A program made the translations under genes and the position numbers. Positions 1 to 5,509 of a DNA stretch of 5,509 nucleotides are shown one piece after another; the first letter of the stretch is position 1; each line of letters begins with the position of its first letter. The DNA is from an uncultured Saprospiraceae bacterium (GTDB lineage: Bacteria > Bacteroidota > Bacteroidia > Chitinophagales > Saprospiraceae). The stretch is taken from NCBI GenBank assembly GCA_934699305.1, contig CAKUWM010000210.1:1-5509 (forward strand), given 5' to 3'. The notes under the pieces were generated by a model. It did not search any database. It had not been told where the DNA came from and worked only from the letters and a program-made list of their open reading frames with translations.

Positions 1-234
1 TGGTTTTCGGGAGAAATTTTATTGCAAATGGGCGAATTACTTCATTACGTTCATATGGGATACTCATCTGTTTATGAAAAACATCTTTTCTTGATTGTAA
101 GAAACGGTATTATAATAGACGTGCGTATGGAAGATAACAGAGGAAGAACGTTTGAAAAAAACGATAACAATAATGTTAGAGATATGATTAACAAACTATT
201 TACATTTGAAGCTGATGACCATTATAAACTTTAA
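1..234 (+). CDS. Unrecognised protein, C-terminal part (5' end outside window)
   Basis: The frame is open from base 1 to a TAA at 232-234, giving 77 residues. An internal TTG (22) or ATG (28) could serve as start, but the open frame to the edge and the lack of a recognisable start region make a gene cut by the window edge more likely. The visible part has a hydrophobic beta-like stretch (HLFLIVRNGIIIDVRM) followed by an acidic, Asn-rich linker and a short helical tail ending FEADDHYKL. No family motif, signal peptide or membrane segment is recognised. It is followed after only 3 bases by the next ORF, so the two are probably co-transcribed. Nothing links it to the CRISPR genes. Confidence 0.6.
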   Translation, partial: WFSGEILLQMGELLHYVHMGYSSVYEKHLFLIVRNGIIIDVRMEDNRGRTFEKNDNNNVRDMINKLFTFEADDHYKL

Positions 235-237
235 AAA

Positions 238-582
238 ATGAAATATCATCCCAGTTATATTATATACAAACAGGCCTTACGTTATTTGTCGGATAACGAT
301 CAGCAAGTTTTAATAACGCAAATGACAGGATATTTTATTGCCCGCAAAAGTTTTTTGACACGCCTGATAAAGAACTTTGATGTTGAACTTTTCAAAACTT
401 CGCCACTAATCTGGCAAGACATTTGGCTGTATAATTATATCAAATATGATGTGGGAGACAAACTGCCAAAATCGGGTTTAATTGCAAAGTATGAAAGAGA
501 AGCTATTGTTGAAAACGACCTGGAATTTAAAAAGAAGAAATATGAACTTAATCAAAAGTCTCACATTATTAAGCTGAAGTAA
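238..582 (+). CDS. Hypothetical protein, 114 aa
   Basis: This ATG-started ORF begins 3 bases after the stop of the preceding gene, consistent with translational coupling in one operon. The 114-residue product has an aromatic-rich centre (around residues 56-70, SPLIWQDIWLYNYIKYD) and a very Lys-rich C-terminus (KKKKYELNQKSHIIKLK). It looks cytoplasmic and basic, with no signal peptide or transmembrane helix. I do not recognise the family. The tight pairing of two small genes could suggest a toxin-antitoxin or immunity pair, but no diagnostic motif supports that. It is separated from the CRISPR locus by a hairpin and about 300 non-coding bases, so a functional link is not implied. Confidence 0.6.
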   Translation: MKYHPSYIIYKQALRYLSDNDQQVLITQMTGYFIARKSFLTRLIKNFDVELFKTSPLIWQDIWLYNYIKYDVGDKLPKSGLIAKYEREAIVENDLEFKKKKYELNQKSHIIKLK

Positions 583-660
583 TTTTATTGTTCATTGAGA
601 AAGTATTTATTACCAGTCAATCTTGCAAAATCAAATAAGAATATTTGAATCAACAACAGA

Positions 661-694
661 CTAAAATCCGGCTCGAAAGATAGCGGATTTTTAG
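661..694. terminator. Hairpin, possible transcription terminator
   Basis: CTAAAATCC at 661-669 pairs with GGATTTTTAG at 685-694 (one bulged T), and GCT (671-673) pairs with AGC (682-684), around a short A-rich loop. This makes a stem of about 12 base pairs. It lies about 80 bases after the stop of the 114-residue gene and includes U-rich sequence in its right arm. There is no separate long U-tract after the stem, so a terminator role for the upstream pair (or in both directions) is inference. Confidence 0.45.
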
Positions 695-772
695 CTAAAA
701 ACAATTTTTGCTGAGAATGAATCTAAAAAATCTGATTTTTAAGCGATGAATTAAACGCCGCGAATTGTTGTG

Positions 773-802
773 TTGTAAACTCGTCATTTTTTCATATATT
801 TG
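773..802 (+). promoter_or_regulatory. Candidate Bacteroidota-type promoter
   Basis: TTG at 773-775 and TATATTTG at 795-802 match the Bacteroidota -33 / -7 consensus (TTG ... TAnnTTTG), with 19 bases between the boxes. The same spacing is seen in both CRISPR leaders of this window. Downstream, an inverted repeat TGCTG-CA-CAGCA lies at 825-836 and could be an operator. No convincing gene follows: the short frame from 841 runs into the leader and repeats. This may be an orphan promoter left from an earlier arrangement, or it may add transcription into array 1. Confidence 0.4.
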
Positions 803-882
803 CAACAAATATACTATACTTCAATGCTGCACAGCAATGTATGAAATATCAAAATCTATTTGTAAAGATTTTTAAATTGCTC

Positions 883-1012
883 TTTGATGTATTGATTAAA
901 AGCGCTACCTTTGCGCCCCCTAAAAACAACTGCCTTTTAGTGATGCTTGCTGTAATTTTAAGCGAAATAGATTACTTAACAGTCAGGTTCACAGAGATAT
1001 ACAAAATTCACT
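883..1012 (+). promoter_or_regulatory. CRISPR leader of array 1 with promoter
   Basis: A promoter is formed by TTTG (883-886) and TACCTTTG (906-913), 19 bases apart, placing transcription start roughly 90 bases before the first repeat. Two further motifs are shared with the leader of array 2 at identical distances from the first repeat: TAACAGTCAG at 977-986 and ATACAAAATT at 999-1008, followed by NACT and then the repeat. The conserved repeat-proximal motifs are candidates for leader-anchoring signals read by Cas1-Cas2, and the promoter should drive pre-crRNA. The function of these motifs is inferred from conservation between the two leaders. Confidence 0.75.
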
Positions 1013-1122
1013 CTCCGAGACCATATTCCACCAAAACAAGGATTAAGACTTTTTACAGTGTCCACGTTCGATTGCATTTCCGTGGCTCCGAGACCATATT
1101 CCACCAAAACAAGGATTAAGAC
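1013..1122 (+). CRISPR. CRISPR array 1: two repeats, one spacer, truncated
   Basis: Two identical 37-base repeats lie at 1013-1049 and 1086-1122, starting CTCCGAGACCATATTCC and ending AACAAGGATTAAGAC. They flank one 36-base spacer (1050-1085). The + orientation is inferred from the leader on the left and the terminal ATTAAGAC, which resembles the 8-base 5' handle of type I/III crRNAs. The repeat lacks an obvious palindrome, as is common for type III. It differs from the array 2 repeat at positions 4, 12 and 20. Bases 1123 to about 1158 would fit one more spacer by length, but no third repeat follows. Instead the sequence enters a helicase gene, so the array appears truncated or fused there. 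Confidence 0.93.
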
Positions 1123-1180
1123 TTCTTCCCATCTTGTCATATCTATAAAATTTTAAGAGCTTACTTTTGAACTGACACCA

Positions 1181-2242
1181 TTGAAAAATTCCAAGAAGCA
1201 AATTTACATTGTGGATGAAGCATCGATGATATCGGATGTGAAAGACGAAACTGCCACCCAAGCTCTTTTCGGTAGCGGGAGGCTCCTCACCGATCTCCTT
1301 ACATACGATCCGAACGGAAAATTCATTTTTGTGGGCGATGAATGTCAGCTCCCCCCAGTTGGCCAGAATATTTCGCCTGCTCTTTCGGAAGATTACTTCC
1401 AAAAGCAATTCAGAATAAGCGCTGTAGAATATAAACTTACAAACATTGTAAGACAACACAAAGACAACACAATTATTCAAGCATCACATCGGATCAGGAG
1501 TTTATATGAAAACCCGCCCGTAGTAAAATGGGGAACTTTACCCTTGGGAAATTATCAACATATAAAGTTGTATCAGGATGTTGTAATGATGATAAACAAT
1601 TATTTATCGCTCATAAAACACCGGAGTTACCATCTTGCCACTTTCATCTCTCAGTCCAATGCCAAATGCAACAATACAAACAAACTTATACGTGCCGCTT
1701 TAGGACTTAAAACCACACTTCAGGAAGGCGATCTGCTGCTGGTTACACAAAACAATAATGTTAGCGGGCTGCTCAATGGCGATATGGTTGTGGTAGAACA
1801 GATAAAAAATGTTCGATATAGGCGCGGAAAACTTTCATTTCAATTGGTAGAGGTAAGAGAACTGTTTACAGGCAAGTGCTTTACTCAACTGGTCATTGAA
1901 AATATCCTTTATGGGAATACCACCAACCTAAATCAGACAGAACAAAAAGCGCTTTTTATTGATTTTTATCGACGAATGAAAGAGAAAGGATTGAAACAGA
2001 AAGACTCATTATTCAAGGAACTACTCTCTAAAGACGAGTATCTTAACGCCCTTCGTTGTGTTTTTGGATACGCACTCACCTGCCACAAGGCACAGGGCGG
2101 CGAGTGGAATGACGTGTTTGTGGACATTCCCCGCAACCTGACGCTAAATGCCCAAGCATCGGCATATCAATGGATTTATACTGCCGTAACACGCGCCAAG
2201 GAACAATTACATATAGTAAACGATTTTTTTATATCAAAGTAG
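1181..2242 (+). CDS. SF1 (RecD-like) helicase, 5'-truncated, no Walker A
   Basis: The 353-residue ORF carries most superfamily 1 helicase motifs in order: Walker B/motif II IYIVDEAS (8-15), motif III GDECQLPPVG (52-61), motif IV around NIVRQ (88-92), motif V TCHKAQGGEW (300-309) and motif VI YTAVTRA (333-339). This is the RecD/UvrD-like AAA type common in Bacteroidota. Motif I (GxxGxGKT) and the roughly 100 or more residues that should precede motif II are missing. The protein starts at a TTG almost on motif II, and homology-like residues (FELTPLKN) extend upstream of that TTG back to a stop at 1154-1156. It should therefore be unable to bind ATP and is best read as a gene remnant, although the rest of the frame is intact. 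It ends 12 bases before cas1. An intact copy could have been a DNA-processing partner of the adaptation genes. Confidence 0.88.
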   Translation: MKNSKKQIYIVDEASMISDVKDETATQALFGSGRLLTDLLTYDPNGKFIFVGDECQLPPVGQNISPALSEDYFQKQFRISAVEYKLTNIVRQHKDNTIIQASHRIRSLYENPPVVKWGTLPLGNYQHIKLYQDVVMMINNYLSLIKHRSYHLATFISQSNAKCNNTNKLIRAALGLKTTLQEGDLLLVTQNNNVSGLLNGDMVVVEQIKNVRYRRGKLSFQLVEVRELFTGKCFTQLVIENILYGNTTNLNQTEQKALFIDFYRRMKEKGLKQKDSLFKELLSKDEYLNALRCVFGYALTCHKAQGGEWNDVFVDIPRNLTLNAQASAYQWIYTAVTRAKEQLHIVNDFFISK

Positions 2243-2254
2243 AAATCATATAGT

Positions 2255-3235
2255 ATGGATTTAATTTTAAATACCTTCGGCACATCACTAAACCGCGACA
2301 ACGAAGCCTTCGTTATACACCACAAAGATGGACGGCAACGGTTGCCCATAGCCGGTATCAACTCCATTCACATTAGTAAAGGAGCGCAAATTACGAGCGA
2401 TGCCGTATTACTCGCTATTGAAAACGAAATAGAAGTACTTTTTGTGAACCGAAGCGGCGAACCCATCGGTCGTGTGTGGGGCAATAAATACGGATCCATA
2501 TCTACCATACGAAAAGGACAGTTAAATTTCACACTCTCATCTGCGGCTATGGATTGGATAAAAGATGTCATTGTTCAAAAAATGGATAACCAGCAAGCAC
2601 TTATCTTGGCTATGCGTGTGGATGACGCCCGCACCCAGCGAATGGTAAATAATGCTATCCACAGAATTTCGGACTACCAGGCAAAAGTGAAAGCATTGAA
2701 AGGTGAAGTAATCTCAGACATAGCACCAACGCTGCGCGGATGGGAAGGACAGGCATCCAAAATATATTTCGAGACGCTCAACCTCTTTATCCCCGAAAAT
2801 CTAAAGTTTGCCAAACGCTCACAACATCCGGCTGTAGATGTAGTAAACGCACTTTTAAACTATGGGTATGGCATTCTCTACGGAAAAATAGAAGGTGCAC
2901 TGATAAAAGCAGGAATAGACCCTTATGTAGGAGTGTTTCATCGTGACGATTACAACCGCCCCGTCTTGGTATACGACGTAATAGAACTATACCGTGTGTG
3001 GGTTGATTACGTGGTATTCTCGTTAGTGGCGCAAAATAATATAACTGACGAGTTTTACTCAATTCAGTCCGATGGTTCTTATTGGCTCGAAGGATTAGGA
3101 CGACGGATAATTATTCAATCACTTAACGACTACCTTGACGAAGTAATTCTCATGAACGGTATCAACAGAAGCCGAGAAAATCATATCTTGCTCCGAGCGC
3201 AAAACTTAGCACAAACATTCAAAGAAAACCAGTAA
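2255..3235 (+). CDS. cas1: CRISPR-associated endonuclease/integrase Cas1
   Basis: Cas1 is the metal-dependent integrase that, with Cas2, inserts new spacers at the leader end of a CRISPR array. The 326-residue length is normal. The N-terminal beta domain (about 1-85) has the typical pattern, including a stretch like VLLAIENEIEVLFVNRSGEP. The C-terminal helical domain carries the catalytic set: Glu164 in RGWEGQASKIYF, His229 in GVFHRDDYNRP, and Glu244 in VYDVIELYR (with Asp241 next to it). By position these correspond to E. coli Glu141, His208 and Asp221. All expected residues are present, so the protein looks functional. It starts at ATG, 12 bases after the helicase frame, and is followed after 4 bases by the primase-like gene, which indicates one operon. 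No reverse transcriptase or Cas6 fusion is present. Confidence 0.98.
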   Translation: MDLILNTFGTSLNRDNEAFVIHHKDGRQRLPIAGINSIHISKGAQITSDAVLLAIENEIEVLFVNRSGEPIGRVWGNKYGSISTIRKGQLNFTLSSAAMDWIKDVIVQKMDNQQALILAMRVDDARTQRMVNNAIHRISDYQAKVKALKGEVISDIAPTLRGWEGQASKIYFETLNLFIPENLKFAKRSQHPAVDVVNALLNYGYGILYGKIEGALIKAGIDPYVGVFHRDDYNRPVLVYDVIELYRVWVDYVVFSLVAQNNITDEFYSIQSDGSYWLEGLGRRIIIQSLNDYLDEVILMNGINRSRENHILLRAQNLAQTFKENQ

Positions 3236-3239
3236 AATT

Positions 3240-4271
3240 TTGACTCCTTTTTATATGTTGCAAGCAGGAAAAAAAATAACTTCAACCGGCGATGTCCTAC
3301 AAAAAGTACCTGTGGAGTATCTTTACAATGCTATCAGGAACCCCAAACCCGATGTAAAAAGTAGGATAAAGCAACTGCGCATTGTGAAAAACATAGACAC
3401 AAAACAATACTCCATATTGAAAAAGCAACTGCCTTATATGGTTTGTAGTATTTTTAATCCTGCTGTGAGACGAACCGAAAATTTTGCTTATGCGGCCTAT
3501 TTTATGCTAGATATAGACCACATAACAGAAAAAGGAATTGAGATAAATGCACTTCGTGAAAGGATTGAGGCCGATAGCAGAGTATTGCTTTCATTTAGTT
3601 CTCCCGGAGAAGATGGACTAAAACTTCTATTTAAACTGAGCGAACGATGCTATGATGCAGGCATATATTCACTTTTTTATAAGGTATTCGCTGCCGAATT
3701 CTCGAAACAATATACTCTGGATCAGGTAATAGACATACGTACCAGCGATGTAACACGGGCATGCTTTATTAGCTGCGATGAAAAGGCTCACTACAATCCA
3801 CTTGCCGAACCGGTAAATATGCAAGCCTTTATTAATATGAATAATCCCTACGAGATGTTTCGTGACAAAAAGTATATTGAAAACGCAGAACAAAAACAGC
3901 AAGATCAAGCCGATGTTGCCAAGCCGCCGAAAACCGATGTGGACAGTGATGTGGTACAGCGTGTGAGAGCCATACTGCTAAAAACACCACAAAAAGCCGA
4001 AAAACCACCAGCATACGTTCCCGAGCAACTCAACAATATAATGGAAGAGCTGGTCGAATACATTACGCAAACGGGAATAGTGATAAAAGAGATAATAAAT
4101 ATAAGTTACGGTAAAAAAATACGCGGCAAGATCGGTCTAAAAGAAGCTGAGGTAAATCTTTTTTATGGCAAGCGCGGCTATTCGGTAGTGCAATCGCCAC
4201 GCACGGGCACATCTTCCGAAATGAACCAAATATTGGCAGAATTGGTAGATAGTTTTTTATATACAAAATAA
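3240..4271 (+). CDS. BT4734/VirE-N-type primase-polymerase-like protein (AEP)
   Basis: The 343-residue protein resembles the BT4734-like (VirE N-terminal) family, which has been placed in the archaeo-eukaryotic primase superfamily. Visible landmarks are a KKQLPYMVCSIFNP segment (61-74); the metal-binding AEP motif I AYFMLDIDHI (86-95, Asp91 and Asp93); a motif II region SFSSPGEDGLKLLFKL (118-133), where Lys128 stands near the usual His; and SDVTRACFISCDEKAHYNP (169-187), typical of the family's third motif. A Gln/Lys/Pro-rich linker (about 215-260) leads to an unassigned C-terminal domain (261-343). The start is taken at TTG 3240, four bases after cas1; ATG 3255 is an alternative. Its place between cas1 and cas2 suggests synthesis or end-filling of prespacer DNA, like the CRISPR-associated primase-polymerases reported in type III loci. 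Family assignment is good; activity is inferred. Confidence 0.85.
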   Translation: MTPFYMLQAGKKITSTGDVLQKVPVEYLYNAIRNPKPDVKSRIKQLRIVKNIDTKQYSILKKQLPYMVCSIFNPAVRRTENFAYAAYFMLDIDHITEKGIEINALRERIEADSRVLLSFSSPGEDGLKLLFKLSERCYDAGIYSLFYKVFAAEFSKQYTLDQVIDIRTSDVTRACFISCDEKAHYNPLAEPVNMQAFINMNNPYEMFRDKKYIENAEQKQQDQADVAKPPKTDVDSDVVQRVRAILLKTPQKAEKPPAYVPEQLNNIMEELVEYITQTGIVIKEIINISYGKKIRGKIGLKEAEVNLFYGKRGYSVVQSPRTGTSSEMNQILAELVDSFLYTK

Positions 4272-4328
4272 TTAGCCACGTATGTTGTAACGTTTTTTAA
4301 TAACACATACAGTATTTGACATAGGCTT

Positions 4329-4805
4329 ATGACCAAAAAAGCAGAAATAGGATTTGTAGAGAAAATGAAAAAATTTTCTCGTGCCGGTATGCCACATCCA
4401 CAGTTTCCCAATAAAAATGCAGGAAACTTGGAAAGCCTGCTCTCACTCGACGAACGAATACAGCAGATTTTCAAAATCATTGAACAACCCAAAAGACCTG
4501 CTAACCATATGATATTCTTTGTAATGTACGACATAGAAAGTACGAAGGTACGAAATCAAATAGCCAGATATCTGCTTCGCGAAGGCTGCGCGCGGATACA
4601 AAAATCTATATTTTTGGCCGACCTGCCCCTTGTTGTTTATGACCGAATGCGAAGCGATCTTGCTGAAGTACAGCAATGTTACGAAAACCAAGATAGCATA
4701 CTTATAGTACCCATATCCACCGACTACCTCCAATCCATGAAAGTGATTGGGCAAACATTGGATGTAGATTTGATTTTGAAAAATCGAAATACGCTGTTTT
4801 TTTGA
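4329..4805 (+). CDS. cas2: CRISPR-associated Cas2 with N-terminal extension
   Basis: Cas2 is the dimeric core of the Cas1-Cas2 integrase. The Cas2 domain spans about residues 61-158: a first beta strand MIFFVMYDIES with the conserved Asp68, a helix KVRNQIARYLLREGCARIQ, then KSIFLADLP and DSILIVPIS. Ordinary Cas2 proteins are about 90-100 residues. Here 60 residues precede the domain, including EKMKKFSRAGMPHPQFP and the helix SLDERIQQIFKIIEQP. Met61 (ATG at 4509) could start a standard-sized Cas2, so the long start at 4329 is not proven, but the extension is open and protein-like. It lies 57 bases after the primase-like gene. No terminator follows, and the leader of array 2 begins within about 25 bases, so read-through into the array is possible. 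Confidence 0.95.
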   Translation: MTKKAEIGFVEKMKKFSRAGMPHPQFPNKNAGNLESLLSLDERIQQIFKIIEQPKRPANHMIFFVMYDIESTKVRNQIARYLLREGCARIQKSIFLADLPLVVYDRMRSDLAEVQQCYENQDSILIVPISTDYLQSMKVIGQTLDVDLILKNRNTLFF

Positions 4806-4831
4806 TTGAAAAAAATCAGAATACGCTCTTT
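4773..4831 (+). repeat. Imperfect tandem repeat of the cas2 3' end
   Basis: The 28 bases 4773-4800, coding the end of Cas2, match 4804-4831 at 22 of 28 positions without gaps. Shared blocks are GATT, AAAAATC and TACGCT. The second copy lies just after the cas2 stop and supplies the -33 TTTG region of the array 2 leader promoter. AT-richness inflates such matches, so this is a moderate call. Confidence 0.5.
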
Positions 4832-4957
4832 GAAATATTAATATTAAGTATTACCTTTGCGCTCCCGTAAAAATAGTTTTTTTTTGTAGCATAGTTGAGT
4901 TTTTAATTAAATATCTACATCTAACAGACAGAAATTTAGATTAATACAAAATTGACT
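4829..4957 (+). promoter_or_regulatory. CRISPR leader of array 2 with promoter
   Basis: TTTG (4829-4832) and TACCTTTG (4852-4859) form a Bacteroidota promoter with 19-base spacing, identical to that of leader 1. The -7 box ends 99 bases before the first repeat (100 in leader 1). The region after the boxes starts CGCTCCCGTAAAAA, similar to leader 1. TAACAGACAG (4922-4931) and ATACAAAATT (4944-4953) recur at the same distances from the repeat as in leader 1. The leader lies directly downstream of cas2, the usual place for the active end of an array. Confidence 0.8.
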
Positions 4958-5208
4958 CTCTGAGACCAAATTCCACTAAAACAAGGATTAAGACGTTAGT
5001 ACCTTCTTTGGATATTTTACTCGCTGCGCTCTGAGACCAAATTCCACTAAAACAAGGATTAAGACTTCGCCAAATTTCCCACTTTCAGGCAATTCATTTG
5101 CAGCTCTGAGACCAAATTCCACTAAATCAAGGATTAAGACATATTTCTATCGGGATTTAACATTTTATTTATTTCACTCTGAGACCAAATTCCACTAAAA
5201 CAAGGATT
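4958..5208 (+). CRISPR. CRISPR array 2: four repeats, three spacers
   Basis: The 37-base repeat starts CTCTGAGACCAAATTCC and ends AACAAGGATTAAGAC. Copies lie at 4958-4994, 5029-5065, 5104-5140 and 5177-5208. Spacers are 34, 38 and 36 bases (4995-5028, 5066-5103, 5141-5176). Repeat 3 has one change (A to T at 5127). Repeat 4 loses its last five bases, where AAGAC is replaced by unrelated sequence; a decayed last repeat is usual at the end away from the leader. This and the left-hand leader give the + orientation. The small array suggests low or recent acquisition, or frequent spacer loss. Confidence 0.97.
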
Positions 5209-5509
5209 TCTGGAGTAGCCATTGATTTTATTTTTTGTATTAAACCCTTGTGCCAATCAGCAGGATCTTATCAAAATTAAGGTGGAGCTTACTCCTTTGG
5301 CGGTAATAAAAGGATGAATATAGTTTTCAACAAAAATGATTTTCGACACCAGTTTTTTGGAGATATTTTCACCTAAAACTATAACTTTGAATAAAAAAAC
5401 TTAACATTAATACTGAAAAACAGAAAAATTTTACTTTTACCTATTCGGCAAACGGAGAGGAGCTAATTTCCGTTTCTTATCAAAGATCATCTTCGCCTTG
5501 GAGAGACCA
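5209..5509. other. Downstream region without a clear gene
   Basis: No convincing gene is visible in these 301 bases. A possible promoter is TTTG (5356-5359) plus TAACTTTG (5382-5389) with a 22-base gap, slightly long. After it, a + frame from 5391 is open to the window edge (containing KNFTFTYSANGEELISV) but has no ATG, GTG or TTG start, so it could be a gene remnant or a gene with an unusual start. On the - strand a frame of about 45 codons crosses 5270-5400 without a clear start. Neither is called as a gene. Confidence 0.4.

Noticed and set aside
841..1119. 92-codon + strand ORF
   Set aside because: It runs through leader 1 (promoter boxes and conserved motifs) and both repeats of array 1, and the translated product has no protein-family character.
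1043..1480. 145-codon - strand ORF containing LNPCFGGIWSR
   Set aside because: This peptide is just the reverse translation of the CRISPR repeat, and the rest is antisense to the helicase frame.
2787..3062. 91-codon - strand ORF inside cas1
   Set aside because: It is antisense to the conserved Cas1 catalytic domain, with no independent evidence.
4280..4310. GTATGT ... ACATAC hairpin between the primase-like gene and cas2, plus a TTTG there
   Set aside because: The stem is only 6 base pairs with a 19-base loop, and the nearest box (AGTATTTG) does not match TAnnTTTG. It is not supported as a terminator or promoter.
5503..5509. GAGACCA at the right edge as the start of a further CRISPR repeat
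   Set aside because: Only 7 bases match the repeat, and the bases before it do not match CTCT. It is too short to call.
5391..5509. Open + strand frame to the window edge after a possible promoter
   Set aside because: It has no standard start codon in frame within the window and no recognisable family, so it is described only as part of the tail region.

Overview
The window is AT-rich and reads as chromosome or contig sequence from a Bacteroidota (Bacteroidetes) bacterium. Three things suggest this: several promoters have the lineage-specific TTG / TAnnTTTG form with 19-base spacing, Shine-Dalgarno sequences are absent, and a BT4734-type primase domain is present. All genes called lie on the + strand. 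The content is a CRISPR adaptation locus with two CRISPR arrays. No interference (effector) gene is present.

Layout, left to right. Positions 1-582 hold two unrecognised small genes, the first cut by the left edge. Positions 583-882 are non-coding, with a hairpin (661-694) and a candidate promoter (773-802). Positions 883-1122 hold a CRISPR leader and a short array of two 37-base repeats around one 36-base spacer. Array sequence then passes, within about 40 bases, into the middle of an SF1 (RecD-like) helicase gene that lacks its ATP-binding Walker A motif (1181-2242). Next come cas1 (2255-3235), a BT4734/VirE-N-type protein of the archaeo-eukaryotic primase (AEP) superfamily (3240-4271), and cas2 with a 60-residue N-terminal extension (4329-4805). 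A second leader (4829-4957) and a second array of four repeats (4958-5208) follow. The last 300 bases hold no clear gene.

How the parts fit. Cas1 and Cas2 form the spacer integrase. The primase-polymerase-like protein sits 4 bases after cas1 and just before cas2, so it is a good candidate for making or filling in prespacer DNA, as proposed for CRISPR-associated primase-polymerases in type III systems. The helicase may once have processed DNA for the same step, but it is broken here. The two arrays have closely related but distinct repeats (3 differences in 37) and leaders with the same architecture to the base: the same promoter spacing, about 99-100 bases from promoter to first repeat, and two conserved motifs at fixed distances from the first repeat. 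This suggests that one adaptation module serves both. The unstructured repeat ending in ATTAAGAC resembles type III repeats, so effector genes (Cas10/Cmr or Csm) are expected elsewhere in the genome. That is inference.
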